A stretch of DNA of 64,000 bases from Paenibacillus physcomitrellae. Lineage in GTDB: Bacteria > Bacillota > Bacilli > Paenibacillales > Paenibacillaceae. Below the pieces are notes generated by a model. It ran no database searches. It saw nothing but the letters and a program-made list of their open reading frames with translations, and was not told the origin of the DNA. Position numbers and translations under genes: made by a program. Numbering within the stretch: position 1 is the stretch's first letter; the number at the start of each line of letters is the position of its first letter. Location: NCBI RefSeq assembly GCF_002240225.1, contig NZ_CP022584.1, positions 1,488,001-1,552,000 of the forward strand. Direction: 5' to 3'. Positions 9,053 through 18,461 of this stretch are shown here, in pieces.

Positions 9053-9214
9053 GTTTATCACCTCGCAAACATTATTGCCGAAACATAAGGCACGTATGCT
9101 GTTCAAAGATTGGATAAACAGTAAACCGCCCACTTCGTATTGGGACTGTACGGGGCGATCAAGAGACGACGATTAGTTGATCTATGCCGACCCAAAGTTA
9201 GTTCCAAATTAAAA

Positions 9215-9238
9215 AAGGATGCCCTGAATGGCATCCTT
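9215..9238 (-). terminator. terminator of the YpuI-like gene
   Basis: A 9-bp stem AAGGATGCC/GGCATCCTT with a 6-nt loop, followed by a T6 stretch on the minus strand, about 35 bp past the stop codon at 9275. Confidence 0.85.
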
Positions 9239-9274
9239 GTCATTTTTTAAGATTCAGTTACCAAGCATAGCTTC

Positions 9275-9775
9275 TCAGCAGCCGGTTTTCTGCATACGCA
9301 ATTGGGTTAAATAGTCACTTTCGTAATAAGTCAAATCGTCGCGCAGTTCCTCAAAAATGCGGGTGATATCCAAAATAACAGCACGGGCTGCGGTTGCCGG
9401 CTTCCGGCGGAAACGGATCGCATCCTGACCTGTATAAGCATACCGGCCATCCTCCGCATAGCTTTCGCTTTTTGGGTAGAAGAAAAGGTTCACGCAATCA
9501 TGATAAACATGGTACAGCGCCTTCTCTCCCGATTCTTTGTCGAAACTGGCCCGGCGCAGGAGTACACCCAGTTTCTCGTAATTCGCCTCCGTAAATACAA
9601 GCAGATGACGAAGATCGCTCAAGAAACCTTTGTAGAAACGTACCGATTCTTCATCCTGCTCCTCCGCCAACTGGGGCAGCGAATACTGGTTCAGAAATGT
9701 TTCGATTCTTTCTGCGGCTGTTTTGAGTTTGTTTCTAGCGGATTCACATAGATCTCGGGTATTCGCTTCATGCAT
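9275..9775 (-). CDS. YpuI family protein (DUF3907)
   Basis: A 166-residue soluble, mostly helical protein. The order of motifs fits the YpuI/DUF3907 family of Bacillales: an N-terminal helix ending in FLNQYSLPQL, then FYKGFLSDLRHLLVF, a central YHVYHDCVNLFFYPKSE, then GRYAYTGQDAIRFR. I recall the family from B. subtilis YpuI and cannot verify the match here. The ATG has AGGAG upstream at 10-bp spacing. It is a single gene with its own terminator. No catalytic motif is visible and the role is unknown. Confidence 0.7.
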   Translation of the reverse strand: MHEANTRDLCESARNKLKTAAERIETFLNQYSLPQLAEEQDEESVRFYKGFLSDLRHLLVFTEANYEKLGVLLRRASFDKESGEKALYHVYHDCVNLFFYPKSESYAEDGRYAYTGQDAIRFRRKPATAARAVILDITRIFEELRDDLTYYESDYLTQLRMQKTGC

Positions 9776-10031
9776 AGTGTCAGTTCTCCTTCCGTTCTGT
9801 CAAGGCAAAAGATCACAATTCAGTTTATGAATTGATCTGCTGGCTTTATTCTACCATAAATTGTTTGCCAAAGGTATCCCGACTTGTCCGGGCAAAAGCC
9901 CTTAATCCAGTAATTCCTAATGGCATTTCCGGCCTGTACCGGAATAAAAAAAACGTTCTGATCCCACGATATTGATAAATGATAACAGATAACCGATTTC
10001 AAAATATTATCTTATAAGAAGGTGCTTAATA

Positions 10032-11963
10032 GTGACGATGAAAAAATGGACTTTGCTTAGCCTATCTGCCGCCGTAGCGTCCGCTTTGGTTCTGCCTGGC
10101 TGCGCGTCCGGCCCCGCTCAAAATTCACAAAAGGCGCAGCAAGTTCAGGAACAGTCCAGACCGGAAAGTGAACATCGCCTGAAGCAAAAAATGCTTATGC
10201 AGGATATTAATGCGACCGACAAGCTGACCCGCAGGGACGCCCGCATGCATCTACAGGACCTGTCCGCCCGTTATGTTCAGAACCCCAAGGCAGCCAGCCG
10301 TTATGCTGCAGATCTGACCCAAACGCATCCTCATCTGCTCGCCGTGCTTCCTTATGGGGATTTTAACGGAGCTGCGGAAGTCCGGAGCCCATCCTTTAAA
10401 CCTTCAGCGGACAAAAATAAAGAGCTGACCTCCTATATCCGCTTTGCCAAAAGCTCACTGCTTCGAGGGAAAAGTTATGCCTCACCGGCTTTTCCTCAAA
10501 GTAGTCCCAAATATTTTGTCACGGCGGTTCCAAGCACCGGCGACAGCAAGCAGCGGCGCGGCGTCATTGGTGTGTTCAGCAGCGGCATTTTGGAGAAAGT
10601 CGAGAACCACCAGCGGAAAAATCTGCGCTTGATTCCGTATCCAAGAGAAGGAAAATACAGCGTCGAATCCGTACACCCCGACACGCTTAGAGATATTACC
10701 GTCAAAACCGGCAGCGACAACGAAAATGCCAGTCATTTTTACGAAAATGAAGTCGTCGTTACCTTCAAAACCACACCAACGAAAAACGACCTGCAGCGGA
10801 TTGAACAAGAGATTGACGGCTGCAAGCCGTCCAAGGTGCTGAGAAACACTTATATCTTTCATGCCGATAACAAATCGATGAAAGAGCTTGACGCTTATTT
10901 CCGTAAAAATTGGGATCCGAAGTATGTGGAGCCCCACTATTTATATTTAACCAATGAAACAACGGGTCTGGACGAAAGAACCGAAATTCCTAACGATGTT
11001 TTATTTTCGGAATATCAGTGGAATCTTCCAATCACCAGCACCAATCAAGGCTGGAAGCTGTCCAAAGGAACCAACGATGTTATCGTCGCAGTTGTAGATA
11101 CCGGTGTTGACCTCGATCACCCGGATCTGGCCGGCCGCACCTTGCCTGGCTACAACGTTATTAATCCAGATGAAAAACCGATGGATGATGTCGGACACGG
11201 TACTCACGTAGCCGGCATTATAGCCGCTAATGTCAATAACCGTGAAGGCATCGCCGGTATGACGTGGAACACCAAAATTCTGCCGGTCAAAGCGCTGGAC
11301 AGCAGCGGGTCAGGCACCACTTACTCTGTTGCCCAGGGAATTATTTGGGCCACAGATCATGGCGCGAAGGTAATTAACTTAAGCCTTGGCAACTATGCCG
11401 AAGCCCAGTTTCTGCACGATGCGATCCAATACGCTTTCGATCATGATGTGGTAGTGATCGCCGCCACAGGGAATGACAATACGGAACGCCCGGGATATCC
11501 TGCAGCTTATCAGGAGGTGCTGTCCGTTTCAGCTACCGACTCCAGCCAGAAACGGGCTTCTTTCTCCAACTTCGGGGATTATATCGACGTGATGGCACCG
11601 GGCGAAAGCATCGCCAGCACCTATCCCGGCAACCAATATGCAGCCTTGTCTGGTACTTCCATGGCCAGTCCGCATGTGGCGGCGTTAGCCGCCTTGATCC
11701 GCTCTGAGAATCCTCAGCTCAAGAATACCGAGGTGATGGATATTATCCGCCACACAACGGAAGATCTGGGGACGCCGGGACGGGACAAATATTACGGCTT
11801 CGGCCAAATTAATGTGTTATCCGCACTTCAGGCGGCCGGAAGCGGGAACGCTAATGAGAACGCTAATGGAAATGTCCAAAATCCGGGTCCCGTGCAGCTG
11901 TGGCCGCAGCAGATGGAGGAGGAGCTTTACCGTCTGCTGAAACGGCTGAATTCCCGCTCTTGA
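10032..11963 (+). CDS. subtilisin-family (S8) serine protease, predicted lipoprotein with long propeptide
   Basis: A 643-residue secreted protease. Residues 1-23 form a signal peptide with lipobox LPGC, so C24 is the predicted lipid-modified residue. Residues ~25-235 are a poorly characterised region. Residues ~236-306 (NEVVVTFKTTPTKNDLQRIE...) resemble a fervidolysin-type prodomain. The S8 catalytic domain spans ~330-600: D356 in VVDTG, H389 in GHGTHVAG, oxyanion N481 in ATGND and S543 in GTSMASPHVA. A short asparagine-rich tail follows. The GTG at 10032 has AAGGTG 7 bp upstream; an ATG at 10038 is possible. It is monocistronic and likely degrades extracellular or wall-associated protein. 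The sequence beyond the stop is low-complexity and stays open in the same frame (see findings). Confidence 0.95.
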   Translation: MTMKKWTLLSLSAAVASALVLPGCASGPAQNSQKAQQVQEQSRPESEHRLKQKMLMQDINATDKLTRRDARMHLQDLSARYVQNPKAASRYAADLTQTHPHLLAVLPYGDFNGAAEVRSPSFKPSADKNKELTSYIRFAKSSLLRGKSYASPAFPQSSPKYFVTAVPSTGDSKQRRGVIGVFSSGILEKVENHQRKNLRLIPYPREGKYSVESVHPDTLRDITVKTGSDNENASHFYENEVVVTFKTTPTKNDLQRIEQEIDGCKPSKVLRNTYIFHADNKSMKELDAYFRKNWDPKYVEPHYLYLTNETTGLDERTEIPNDVLFSEYQWNLPITSTNQGWKLSKGTNDVIVAVVDTGVDLDHPDLAGRTLPGYNVINPDEKPMDDVGHGTHVAGIIAANVNNREGIAGMTWNTKILPVKALDSSGSGTTYSVAQGIIWATDHGAKVINLSLGNYAEAQFLHDAIQYAFDHDVVVIAATGNDNTERPGYPAAYQEVLSVSATDSSQKRASFSNFGDYIDVMAPGESIASTYPGNQYAALSGTSMASPHVAALAALIRSENPQLKNTEVMDIIRHTTEDLGTPGRDKYYGFGQINVLSALQAAGSGNANENANGNVQNPGPVQLWPQQMEEELYRLLKRLNSRS

Positions 11964-12095
11964 TCGTTCAGGCAGAAACGAAACAAAACAACAGTTCAAT
12001 TCGGAACAACAATACAATTCAGACAAACCAAACAGCAAAACAACGGACAAAACAACAGCAAGCCAAACAGACCAACAGAAAACCAAAATACAAAC
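11964..12095 (+). repeat. A/C-rich low-complexity stretch after the protease stop
   Basis: About 130 bp dominated by AAC, ACA and CAA. It would encode Q/N/T/K-rich peptide in more than one frame. It sits between the protease stop codon and the terminator. No start codon with a binding site is seen. Confidence 0.6.
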
Positions 12096-12148
12096 AAAAC
12101 CCCTGTTCAATCCTTGGCCTTCAGGCCTTGGAATCAGACAGGGGTTTT
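12096..12148. terminator. bidirectional terminator between the protease and rnpB
   Basis: AAAACCCCTGT/ACAGGGGTTTT forms an 11-bp outer stem around an inner GGCC-rich hairpin, with A/T flanks. It can end both the plus-strand protease transcript and the minus-strand RNase P RNA. Confidence 0.85.
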
Positions 12149-12189
12149 CCCATTAAGTAAGACGCGTATCATTCAATTAAGATTGTTGC

Positions 12190-12612
12190 AGTGACGGAAG
12201 TTTTCCATAAGCCGGGTTCTGTACTCATTGTGGTGATAACGGGAACTACCCTCCCACATGAAGTGACAATCATCTATCTAGGCCGTTTATTGCTAAACGG
12301 CTCCAGCGACCAACCTAGACGCGCCTCGGGCAAAGGCTGCTTTCCTTGCGGAAAGCTGCGTCCCATTAGGTCTTGCTCCAGATGGGGTTTACCAGGAACG
12401 AAGTCACCAGCGTTCCTCGGGGTCTCTTACACCTCGGTTCCATCCTTGCCTGTGCCGCACACGCAAGCGCGGCCATCGGCGGTCCATTTCTGTGGCACTA
12501 TCCTTCGGCTCGCGCCGACTGGACGTTATCCAGCATCCTGCCCTGTGGAGCCCGGACTTTCCTCCCGCAGCTTGATGGCTGCCGGCGATTGTCTGTCAAA
12601 CTTCCAAACAAC
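12190..12612 (-). ncRNA. rnpB: RNase P RNA, class-A-like
   Basis: This is the catalytic RNA that trims tRNA 5' leaders. On the minus strand the P1 helix is GGAAGUUU (12598-12605) pairing with AAACUUCC (12196-12203). The universal core is present: GAGGAAAGUCCGGGCUCC, then GGCAGGAUGCUGG, GGUAAACCCCAUCUGGAGC, AGAUGAUUG and ACAGAACCCGGCUUAU near the 3' end. The last two and the CCGGGCUCC segment read like the ancestral class A (E. coli-like) consensus. B. subtilis class B instead has GUCCAUGCUCGC and ACAUGGCUUACAGAAC. Ends are approximate: the 5' end is set by the promoter and the 3' end by P1. Confidence 0.95.
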
Positions 12613-12619
12613 ATCGTAT

Positions 12620-12648
12620 AGTATACCGAAATTTAATATAGAGCACAA
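12620..12648 (-). promoter_or_regulatory. sigma-A promoter of rnpB
   Basis: TTGTGC (12643-12648) and TATACT (12620-12625) lie 17 bp apart on the minus strand. The predicted transcription start near 12612 is 7 nt before the P1 helix. Confidence 0.75.
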
Positions 12649-12677
12649 GCCCAAAAAGACGGAAATACTGGCAATTG

Positions 12678-13793
12678 TTAACGAATCACAAAAACCTCGG
12701 TATTCACTTCAGAAGCCGACACTTTCGTCTCGCTGCGCTGTTCGGCCAGTTTGGCGCTCAGCCAATCCGCTACTTTTCTCTTCATGATCTTCTCAGCATT
12801 GTGACCGGGGTCTATGAAAGCGATCCCCGCCGCTAAAGCATCCTGAGCGGTGTGGTAATCCACATCCCCGGTCACCAGCACATCAGCGCCGCGGAACTGG
12901 GCACTGCGCCAGTACTTGCCGCCGGAGCCGCCGATGACGGCGGCTTTGCGGATTTTTTTCTCCATATCGCCCACGACCCGGACAAAAGGAACCTCCAGCT
13001 CCCGCTTCACCAGCTCAGCGTATTCGCCAAGTGTTGTTGGCTTTTTGAGTTTGCCAACCCGCCCAAGACCAAAGGTGCGTCCTTTCAGATCCACCGGGTA
13101 CAGATCATAAGCCACTTCCTCGTAAGGGTGGTTCTTGAGCATGGCTTGAATAACCTTGCTGCGCAGGCTGGCCGGCACAATCGTTTCAATGCGGATTTCT
13201 TCGGCGCGCTCCAGCTTGCCAGGCTGGCCGATAAACGGTTCGGTGCCTTCACCCGGCAGAAAAGTGCCGTACCCTTCAATATTAAAGCTGCAGTGGCTGT
13301 AGTTGCCGATATGGCCGGCTCCTGCGTTTAATACGGCGTCCAGCACCTTCTGATGATGTTCCTTAGGTACAAACACCACAAGCTTAAACAGCTTGTCCGT
13401 GTGCACGTCCTCCATCGAATCGGAGCTTTCAATGCCCAGCGCTTCCGCCATCCAGTCGTTCATGCCTCCCTCAGTCACATCCAGGTTGGTATGACTGATA
13501 TAGACGGCAATATCGTGTTTGATCAGCTTCTCATACAGCCGTCCGGCAGGCGTGTCTGTCTGCAATTGAGCCAGCGGCCGGAAGATGATCGCATGATGGG
13601 CAATAATCAAATCTGCGCCGATCCGGATCGCTTCGTCGACAACCTCCTGGTTGACGTCGAGAGCGACCAGCACCTGTCTGATCTCTTTCTGCAAGGTGCC
13701 AAGCTGCAGCCCGATCTTGTCGCCTTCCATCGCTACATGTTTGGGAGCAAGCTGCTCCATAAGCTGAATTACAGTCTGACCTTTCGCAAACAT
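12678..13793 (-). CDS. Nif3-like dinuclear metal center protein (YqfO family)
   Basis: At 371 residues this is the long Nif3 form with a PII/CutA-like insert domain, as in B. subtilis YqfO. The metal ligands of the Nif3 fold are visible: ADLIIAHHAIIFRPL (residues ~60-75) and ISHTNLDVTEGGMND (~100-115). A C-terminal GDVDYHTAQDALAAGIAFIDPGHNAEK segment supplies His and Glu ligands. The insert (~135-240) carries VFVPKEHHQKVLDAV. The in vivo role is unresolved; the family has been linked to GTP cyclohydrolase-like or regulatory functions. The ATG has AAAGGAGGT upstream and overlaps the end of trmK by 25 bp, so the two are probably translationally coupled. Confidence 0.93.
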   Translation of the reverse strand: MFAKGQTVIQLMEQLAPKHVAMEGDKIGLQLGTLQKEIRQVLVALDVNQEVVDEAIRIGADLIIAHHAIIFRPLAQLQTDTPAGRLYEKLIKHDIAVYISHTNLDVTEGGMNDWMAEALGIESSDSMEDVHTDKLFKLVVFVPKEHHQKVLDAVLNAGAGHIGNYSHCSFNIEGYGTFLPGEGTEPFIGQPGKLERAEEIRIETIVPASLRSKVIQAMLKNHPYEEVAYDLYPVDLKGRTFGLGRVGKLKKPTTLGEYAELVKRELEVPFVRVVGDMEKKIRKAAVIGGSGGKYWRSAQFRGADVLVTGDVDYHTAQDALAAGIAFIDPGHNAEKIMKRKVADWLSAKLAEQRSETKVSASEVNTEVFVIR

Positions 13794-14527
13794 GCGAGTA
13801 CCTCCTTTAACTGACTCATTTGCAGATCAAGCTCTGCTTCCTTCTGCCGGGCGCTCTCCTGATCGGATTTCCCCATCTGCTTCCTGATTTTGGCCAGCTT
13901 GTCCAGTTCAGACTCCCATTTCTCAAAAAAGACATCCGCCGGATGCTGAGATAGCATCGGCCCCATCCAAATCAGCCACTCCCGCGTCAAATTCAGCCCG
14001 CCGGGAAGCTCACGTTCCTGATAAAGCATATCATTCAAGGCAGCCGCCTCATTCCGCCGGTCTGCCACCAGAATTTCATAGATTTTTCCGTCTTCCTCTA
14101 AAATTTCTTCGGCTGTCAGCACCCAGTCCCGCTCCAGCAGCCAGCGGCGCACCATATCTTCGCCCACATTCGGCTGCAGGATTAACCGCTGAACGCCGGA
14201 GAGCTTGTCCTCGCCTTCGCTTAGGATCGTAGCGATGAGCGCTCCGCCCATACCCGCGATGGTTACGGTATTCACTTCACCAGGCTGCACGACGGCGAGG
14301 CCGTTGCCTTTGCGCACCGATATTTTAGCCGTAAGTCCAGCTGACTCTACCTGGCGCCCGGCCGCTTCAAACGGGCCGTCATTAACTTCTCCGGCCACCG
14401 CACTGACGGCACGGCCGGACAGAACGGCAGCGACCGGCAGCAGCGCATGGTCAGAGCCGATGTCGGCGAATTTGCAGCCCTGCGGCAAATAATCTGCTAT
14501 TTTTTGCAATCTTGCTGATAATTTCAT
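13769..14527 (-). CDS. trmK: tRNA (adenine(22)-N1)-methyltransferase TrmK
   Basis: TrmK makes m1A22 in tRNA. The protein has 252 residues from the ATG at 14527, which overlaps the TGA of the upstream membrane-protein gene by 4 bp (ATGA). The start is preceded only by a weak GGGTGG, so translation is likely coupled. SAM-binding motif I is KFADIGSDHALLPVA at residues ~19-33, and the catalytic-region motif VTIAGMGGALIATIL is at ~85-100. A helical C-terminal coiled domain (~195-252, EKWESELDKLAKIRKQMG) matches the family. It is paired with nif3 in the same order as yqfN-yqfO in B. subtilis. Confidence 0.93.
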   Translation of the reverse strand: MKLSARLQKIADYLPQGCKFADIGSDHALLPVAAVLSGRAVSAVAGEVNDGPFEAAGRQVESAGLTAKISVRKGNGLAVVQPGEVNTVTIAGMGGALIATILSEGEDKLSGVQRLILQPNVGEDMVRRWLLERDWVLTAEEILEEDGKIYEILVADRRNEAAALNDMLYQERELPGGLNLTREWLIWMGPMLSQHPADVFFEKWESELDKLAKIRKQMGKSDQESARQKEAELDLQMSQLKEVLACLRKVRL

Positions 14528-15354
14528 GAAGCCACCCACGTTATCCATTTTTTTCGGAACATAAACAATATTATAAAGGCAAGAGCCAATTTCGCCAAAC
14601 CAAGCCAAACCAGAACCCCTGGGGCCTCATGCCTGAGCAGATAGGCATCCACTTCCGGCATAAACCAGACGGTTGCTGCCGCGCCGAAATAAACCGATGA
14701 TACATCCTTACGTTTAAAATGCACCAGCCAGCTTAACCAGCACAAAACGATACACAGCGGCAGCCAGAGCAGCTGCAGAATTTGCCACGATTCATGAGGA
14801 TGCCAATACCGGAACAGGAAGGCATACAGCAGGATCCCGCAAGCCAGTCCGCAATAGTGCACAAATGACAGACGTAAGAAAAAGCCGGCCAACGCCCAGA
14901 CGATTGCGCAGGTGCCAATCAAGGCTGCCCTGGACAGCTCATCCTCCCATCCCTGGAGACGAAGCATCCAGATGCCGAAGCCGAGCAGCAGGAGATTGCC
15001 CGTTAAAGCAGCAAGATAAGCGTTCCATTTACTGCGCGGCCTTACCAGCGTGGCAACGGTATACAGTAAGCAAGTTAGCAGCAGCGCCGACGCCATTTGC
15101 AATGGCCAGGGAAAACGGCTAAAATAAAATCCAATAAAGAAAATGAATGCAGAAATTCCAAATCCAAGAAACCATATCCAAGGATTTCCTTGCCGGATAG
15201 AAGTGACGGAGATAAAGCTCTTCCGGGGCGGTCTGGCTTCGTCCATGTACAGGTTCTCAAGAAAATCACAGTATTGCTCGGGCAGCAAACGACCGTTTCT
15301 CCAATGATTGATTTCGTTTAAAATGATTTCCTTTTTGTCGGCATTTATGGACAC
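14524..15354 (-). CDS. uncharacterised polytopic membrane protein between rpoD and trmK
   Basis: The protein has 276 residues from the GTG at 15354, which has GAGG 8 bp upstream; a GTG 9 bp earlier falls inside that binding site. A short cytoplasmic N-terminus (~55 residues, HWRNGRLLPEQYCDFLENLY) resembles the start of DUF2157-type proteins. Eight or nine transmembrane helices rich in W, L and F follow. I see no catalytic or transport signature. It overlaps trmK by 4 bp and ends the stretch after the rpoD terminator. I do not recognise a B. subtilis counterpart at this position. Confidence 0.7.
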   Translation of the reverse strand: MSINADKKEIILNEINHWRNGRLLPEQYCDFLENLYMDEARPPRKSFISVTSIRQGNPWIWFLGFGISAFIFFIGFYFSRFPWPLQMASALLLTCLLYTVATLVRPRSKWNAYLAALTGNLLLLGFGIWMLRLQGWEDELSRAALIGTCAIVWALAGFFLRLSFVHYCGLACGILLYAFLFRYWHPHESWQILQLLWLPLCIVLCWLSWLVHFKRKDVSSVYFGAAATVWFMPEVDAYLLRHEAPGVLVWLGLAKLALAFIILFMFRKKWITWVAS

Positions 15355-15385
15355 GCGTTTCACCTCTTTCCAGTTCTAAAAAAAA

Positions 15386-15411
15386 GACCTTGCTGCATAC
15401 TGCAGAAGGTC
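15386..15411 (-). terminator. terminator of the dnaG-rpoD operon
   Basis: On the minus strand GACCTT...AAGGTC encloses a second inverted repeat (CTGCAGTATGCAG) and is followed by T8, 15 bp after the rpoD stop codon. Confidence 0.88.
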
Positions 15412-15426
15412 CAGGGTGCCTATAGC

Positions 15427-16557
15427 TTATTCAAGAAAATCCTTCAACCGTTTGCTGCGGCTTGGATGGCGAAGCTTCCGCAGAGCTTTGGCTTCGATCT
15501 GACGGATACGCTCCCGGGTAACGCCAAATACTTTACCTACTTCCTCCAGCGTCCGTGTACGTCCATCATCCAGACCGAAGCGCAGCCGGAGTACGTTCTC
15601 CTCGCGCTCGGTGAGGGTATCGAGCACGTCTTCGAGCTGCTCTTTCAAGAGTTCATAGGCTGCAGCGTCCGCAGGGGCAAGCGCCTCCTGATCCTCGATG
15701 AAGTCTCCTAAATGCGAATCGTCTTCTTCCCCGATCGGTGTCTCCAGAGACACAGGCTTCTGGGCAATTTTCATGATTTCGCGCACCTTCTCAACGCTTA
15801 ACTCCATTTCGGCCGCGATTTCTTCAGGTGCCGGTTCACGGCCAAGCTCCTGAAGCAGCTGTCTGGATACCCGGATCAGCTTGTTAATCGTTTCAACCAT
15901 ATGCACAGGAATCCGAATGGTTCTCGCCTGGTCGGCGATGGCCCGGGTAATGGCCTGTCTAATCCACCATGTCGCATAGGTACTAAATTTAAAGCCCTTG
16001 GAATAGTCAAACTTCTCAACCGCTTTAATAAGTCCCATATTGCCTTCCTGAATCAAATCCAGGAATAACATGCCTCTGCCCACATAACGTTTGGCAATAC
16101 TGACCACCAACCTGAGATTGGCTTCCGCCAGCCGCCGTTTCGCTTCCTCGTCGCCGTTCTCAATCCGCTGAGCCAGTTCGATCTCTTCATTGGCAGACAA
16201 TAGAGGAACCCGGCCGATTTCCTTCAAATACATCCGTACAGGGTCATTAATTTTGATCCCTGGCGGCAAACTCAAGTCATCATCAAAATTAAAATCGTCC
16301 TGATCGTTATTATCCTCGTCGTCGTTCTGGCGTCTCGCCAATTCCTCGTCGCTGACGTTGGTCACATCAATGCCGTTATCGTTCAACTGTTCAAAAAACT
16401 CATCCATCTGCTCGGGATCCTGTTCAAACGGAGAAAGCTTCTCCATGATTTCCTTATATGTCAGAGAGGACCGCTTCTTGCCCAGTTCCATGAGCTGGTC
16501 TTTCACCTGCTCAAGGGTCAATTCCGTTTCTAGTTCAGTATGCTGTTCGTTCGTCAT
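15427..16557 (-). CDS. rpoD: primary sigma factor SigA (RpoD)
   Basis: The housekeeping sigma subunit, 376 residues as in B. subtilis SigA. An acidic region 1.1 ([16 protein letters not shown] around residues 78-95) is followed by region 1.2 ([16 protein letters not shown]). Region 2 has the -10 recognition sequence [20 protein letters not shown] and the W-W melting motif ATWWIRQAI. Region 4 carries the helix-turn-helix [20 protein letters not shown] for -35 recognition. The ATG is preceded by GGAGGAGGGAG. It lies 46 bp after dnaG with no terminator between them, so it is co-transcribed. Confidence 0.98.
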   Translation of the reverse strand: MTNEQHTELETELTLEQVKDQLMELGKKRSSLTYKEIMEKLSPFEQDPEQMDEFFEQLNDNGIDVTNVSDEELARRQNDDEDNNDQDDFNFDDDLSLPPGIKINDPVRMYLKEIGRVPLLSANEEIELAQRIENGDEEAKRRLAEANLRLVVSIAKRYVGRGMLFLDLIQEGNMGLIKAVEKFDYSKGFKFSTYATWWIRQAITRAIADQARTIRIPVHMVETINKLIRVSRQLLQELGREPAPEEIAAEMELSVEKVREIMKIAQKPVSLETPIGEEDDSHLGDFIEDQEALAPADAAAYELLKEQLEDVLDTLTEREENVLRLRFGLDDGRTRTLEEVGKVFGVTRERIRQIEAKALRKLRHPSRSKRLKDFLE

Positions 16558-16603
16558 ATCGGGGCTCCCTCCTCCCTAGAAACTGTGCATCAATCACTTG
16601 TGT

Positions 16604-18421
16604 CTACTGTCTTTCTAGGGCTATAATCTCACTTGCAATTTGTGCCGCGGTTAGAAAATCGCCGGCTTTCTCCGCTGCAATCATTTCTTCTCTCTTGCGA
16701 TCAATATTGCTCTTTACGGGAACTTTGCGGATTTCCCTGATGCAGTCGTCCAGCTCCTGATTGGACCACTCCCCCGGCGTGTCCATCATCGCAATGGAAC
16801 TGACCGTCTTCTCCAGCTTCTCATCCTGGAGAGAAGACATAAACCGACTGGCGTCAGGACTTTTCCCTTGGGCGTAATAAGCATATAGATAAGCGGCAAT
16901 CGCCGCGTGTTCCTTAATGTTAAATTGATCTCCAAGACGATCATGGACATAGTTCGCCACTTCTTCGTCCTGCAGCATAAATGATAACAGCCGCCGTTCC
17001 GCCACATGATAGGCCGGCAGCAGCACCGGAGCTTCGGGCTGCCTATTTTTATGCCTACCATTATTCCACCAATTGGCGTTATTATCCCCATCGTTTTGGT
17101 TTTTTTGAAGTTCCTGCCGATACTGATTGCATTCCTGCTTCAGGCTCTCAAACGACACCTGCAGATCAGTGGATAACTCCTTCAAATAAATTTCCCGTTC
17201 CGTTGGTGAAGGCAGTGGCGCAACCACTTCCATAGCTTCTTTAATGTAGGCCACTTTTCCTGCTTCTTCTAGCAGTATATGGTTTTTCCTCAAATATAGT
17301 AGCTTAAATTTAACCGCTGAAACCGCGCCCTCCACAATCTGATGAAGGAAACGTTCTCCCCCGTATTTCCGGATATATTCATCCGGATCCAGGCCTTCGC
17401 CGATCATGGCAATCCGTACCTTGAAGCCGGCTCCTTCCAAAATCGGGATGCTCTTCATCGCAGCTGCTTGTCCGGCATTATCCCCGTCATAGCAGACCAA
17501 AGCTTCATCCGCGAGTGATTTCAGAATCGCCGCATGGCTTTCCGTCAACGCCGTGCCCATAGTGGCTACCGTGTTATGCACACCGGCGTCCCAGGCACTG
17601 ATCACATCGCCAAAACCTTCAAAGATCACGACCTGGCGTTTCTTGCGGATTTCATTCTTGGATTGGTGCAGATTGTAAAGGGTCCGGCTCTTGCTGAACA
17701 GCTTGCTCTCCGGTGAGTTCAAATACTTCGGCTGCCCATCCCCCATGATACGCCCGGCGAATGCAATCACTTTGCCGCTCCGGTTATGGATTGGAAAGAT
17801 CACCCTGTCCCTGAAGCGGTCGACAAAACCGGATCCGTCATTCTTCGCCGACAGCAATCCGCCTTTCTCCATGGCCGCAAGATCAAAGGAACGTTTCTCC
17901 AGAAATTGAAGGAGCGTATCCCAGCGGGCCGGCGCATAACCGATCCCGAACTGATCGATCAGCCGTTCATGAATGCCGCGGTTCTTCAAATAGTCCATTG
18001 CACTTTGGCCATATTCCGTATTTTTAAGCAGAAAGTGATAGAATTTGCCCGACCATTCGTTCGCCTGAAGCAGCGCTTCAAGCTCCGGATTCTGCGGAGC
18101 AGCAGCCGAAGTTCCCGCATCCTGAAAAGGAATATGGGCTTCCTCCGCCATCGTCTTCACCGCTTCCGGAAAGGTCAGGCCTTCAATTTCCATTCTGAAT
18201 TTAATAGCATTACCGCCTGCGCCGCATCCGTAGCAATGGAATATCTGACGGTCCGGCGTCACGGTGAAAGACGGGGTTTTCTCGGAATGAAACGGACAAA
18301 GCCCCTTCATGTACTTCCCTTGTTTCGTGAGATGAACATGCTTGCTAACGGTATCCACGATATCATGGTGTCGCAAAACAGCTTCAATGACTTCTTCCGG
18401 GATATTTCGTCCGGTACTCAT
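16604..18421 (-). CDS. dnaG: DNA primase DnaG
   Basis: DnaG synthesises RNA primers at the replication fork. It has 605 residues. The N-terminal CHC2 zinc ribbon has ligands C42, H45, C63 and C66. The TOPRIM catalytic core has E268 in IFEGFGDVI and D312/D314 in CYDGDNAG, which bind the catalytic metals. The C-terminal helicase-binding domain follows from ~residue 450, after a Q/N-rich linker (QKNQNDGDNNANWWNNGRHK). The ATG is preceded by GAAGGTGG. It heads the macromolecular synthesis pair dnaG-rpoD. Confidence 0.98.
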   Translation of the reverse strand: MSTGRNIPEEVIEAVLRHHDIVDTVSKHVHLTKQGKYMKGLCPFHSEKTPSFTVTPDRQIFHCYGCGAGGNAIKFRMEIEGLTFPEAVKTMAEEAHIPFQDAGTSAAAPQNPELEALLQANEWSGKFYHFLLKNTEYGQSAMDYLKNRGIHERLIDQFGIGYAPARWDTLLQFLEKRSFDLAAMEKGGLLSAKNDGSGFVDRFRDRVIFPIHNRSGKVIAFAGRIMGDGQPKYLNSPESKLFSKSRTLYNLHQSKNEIRKKRQVVIFEGFGDVISAWDAGVHNTVATMGTALTESHAAILKSLADEALVCYDGDNAGQAAAMKSIPILEGAGFKVRIAMIGEGLDPDEYIRKYGGERFLHQIVEGAVSAVKFKLLYLRKNHILLEEAGKVAYIKEAMEVVAPLPSPTEREIYLKELSTDLQVSFESLKQECNQYRQELQKNQNDGDNNANWWNNGRHKNRQPEAPVLLPAYHVAERRLLSFMLQDEEVANYVHDRLGDQFNIKEHAAIAAYLYAYYAQGKSPDASRFMSSLQDEKLEKTVSSIAMMDTPGEWSNQELDDCIREIRKVPVKSNIDRKREEMIAAEKAGDFLTAAQIASEIIALERQ

Positions 18422-18461
18422 CTATACCACCTTCATCTCTTTTACACAGTATACTAATTCG

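Noticed and set aside
12191..12787. 198-codon plus-strand frame across rnpB
   Set aside because: It overlaps a clearly identified structural RNA and the nif3 3' end, with no protein-like features.
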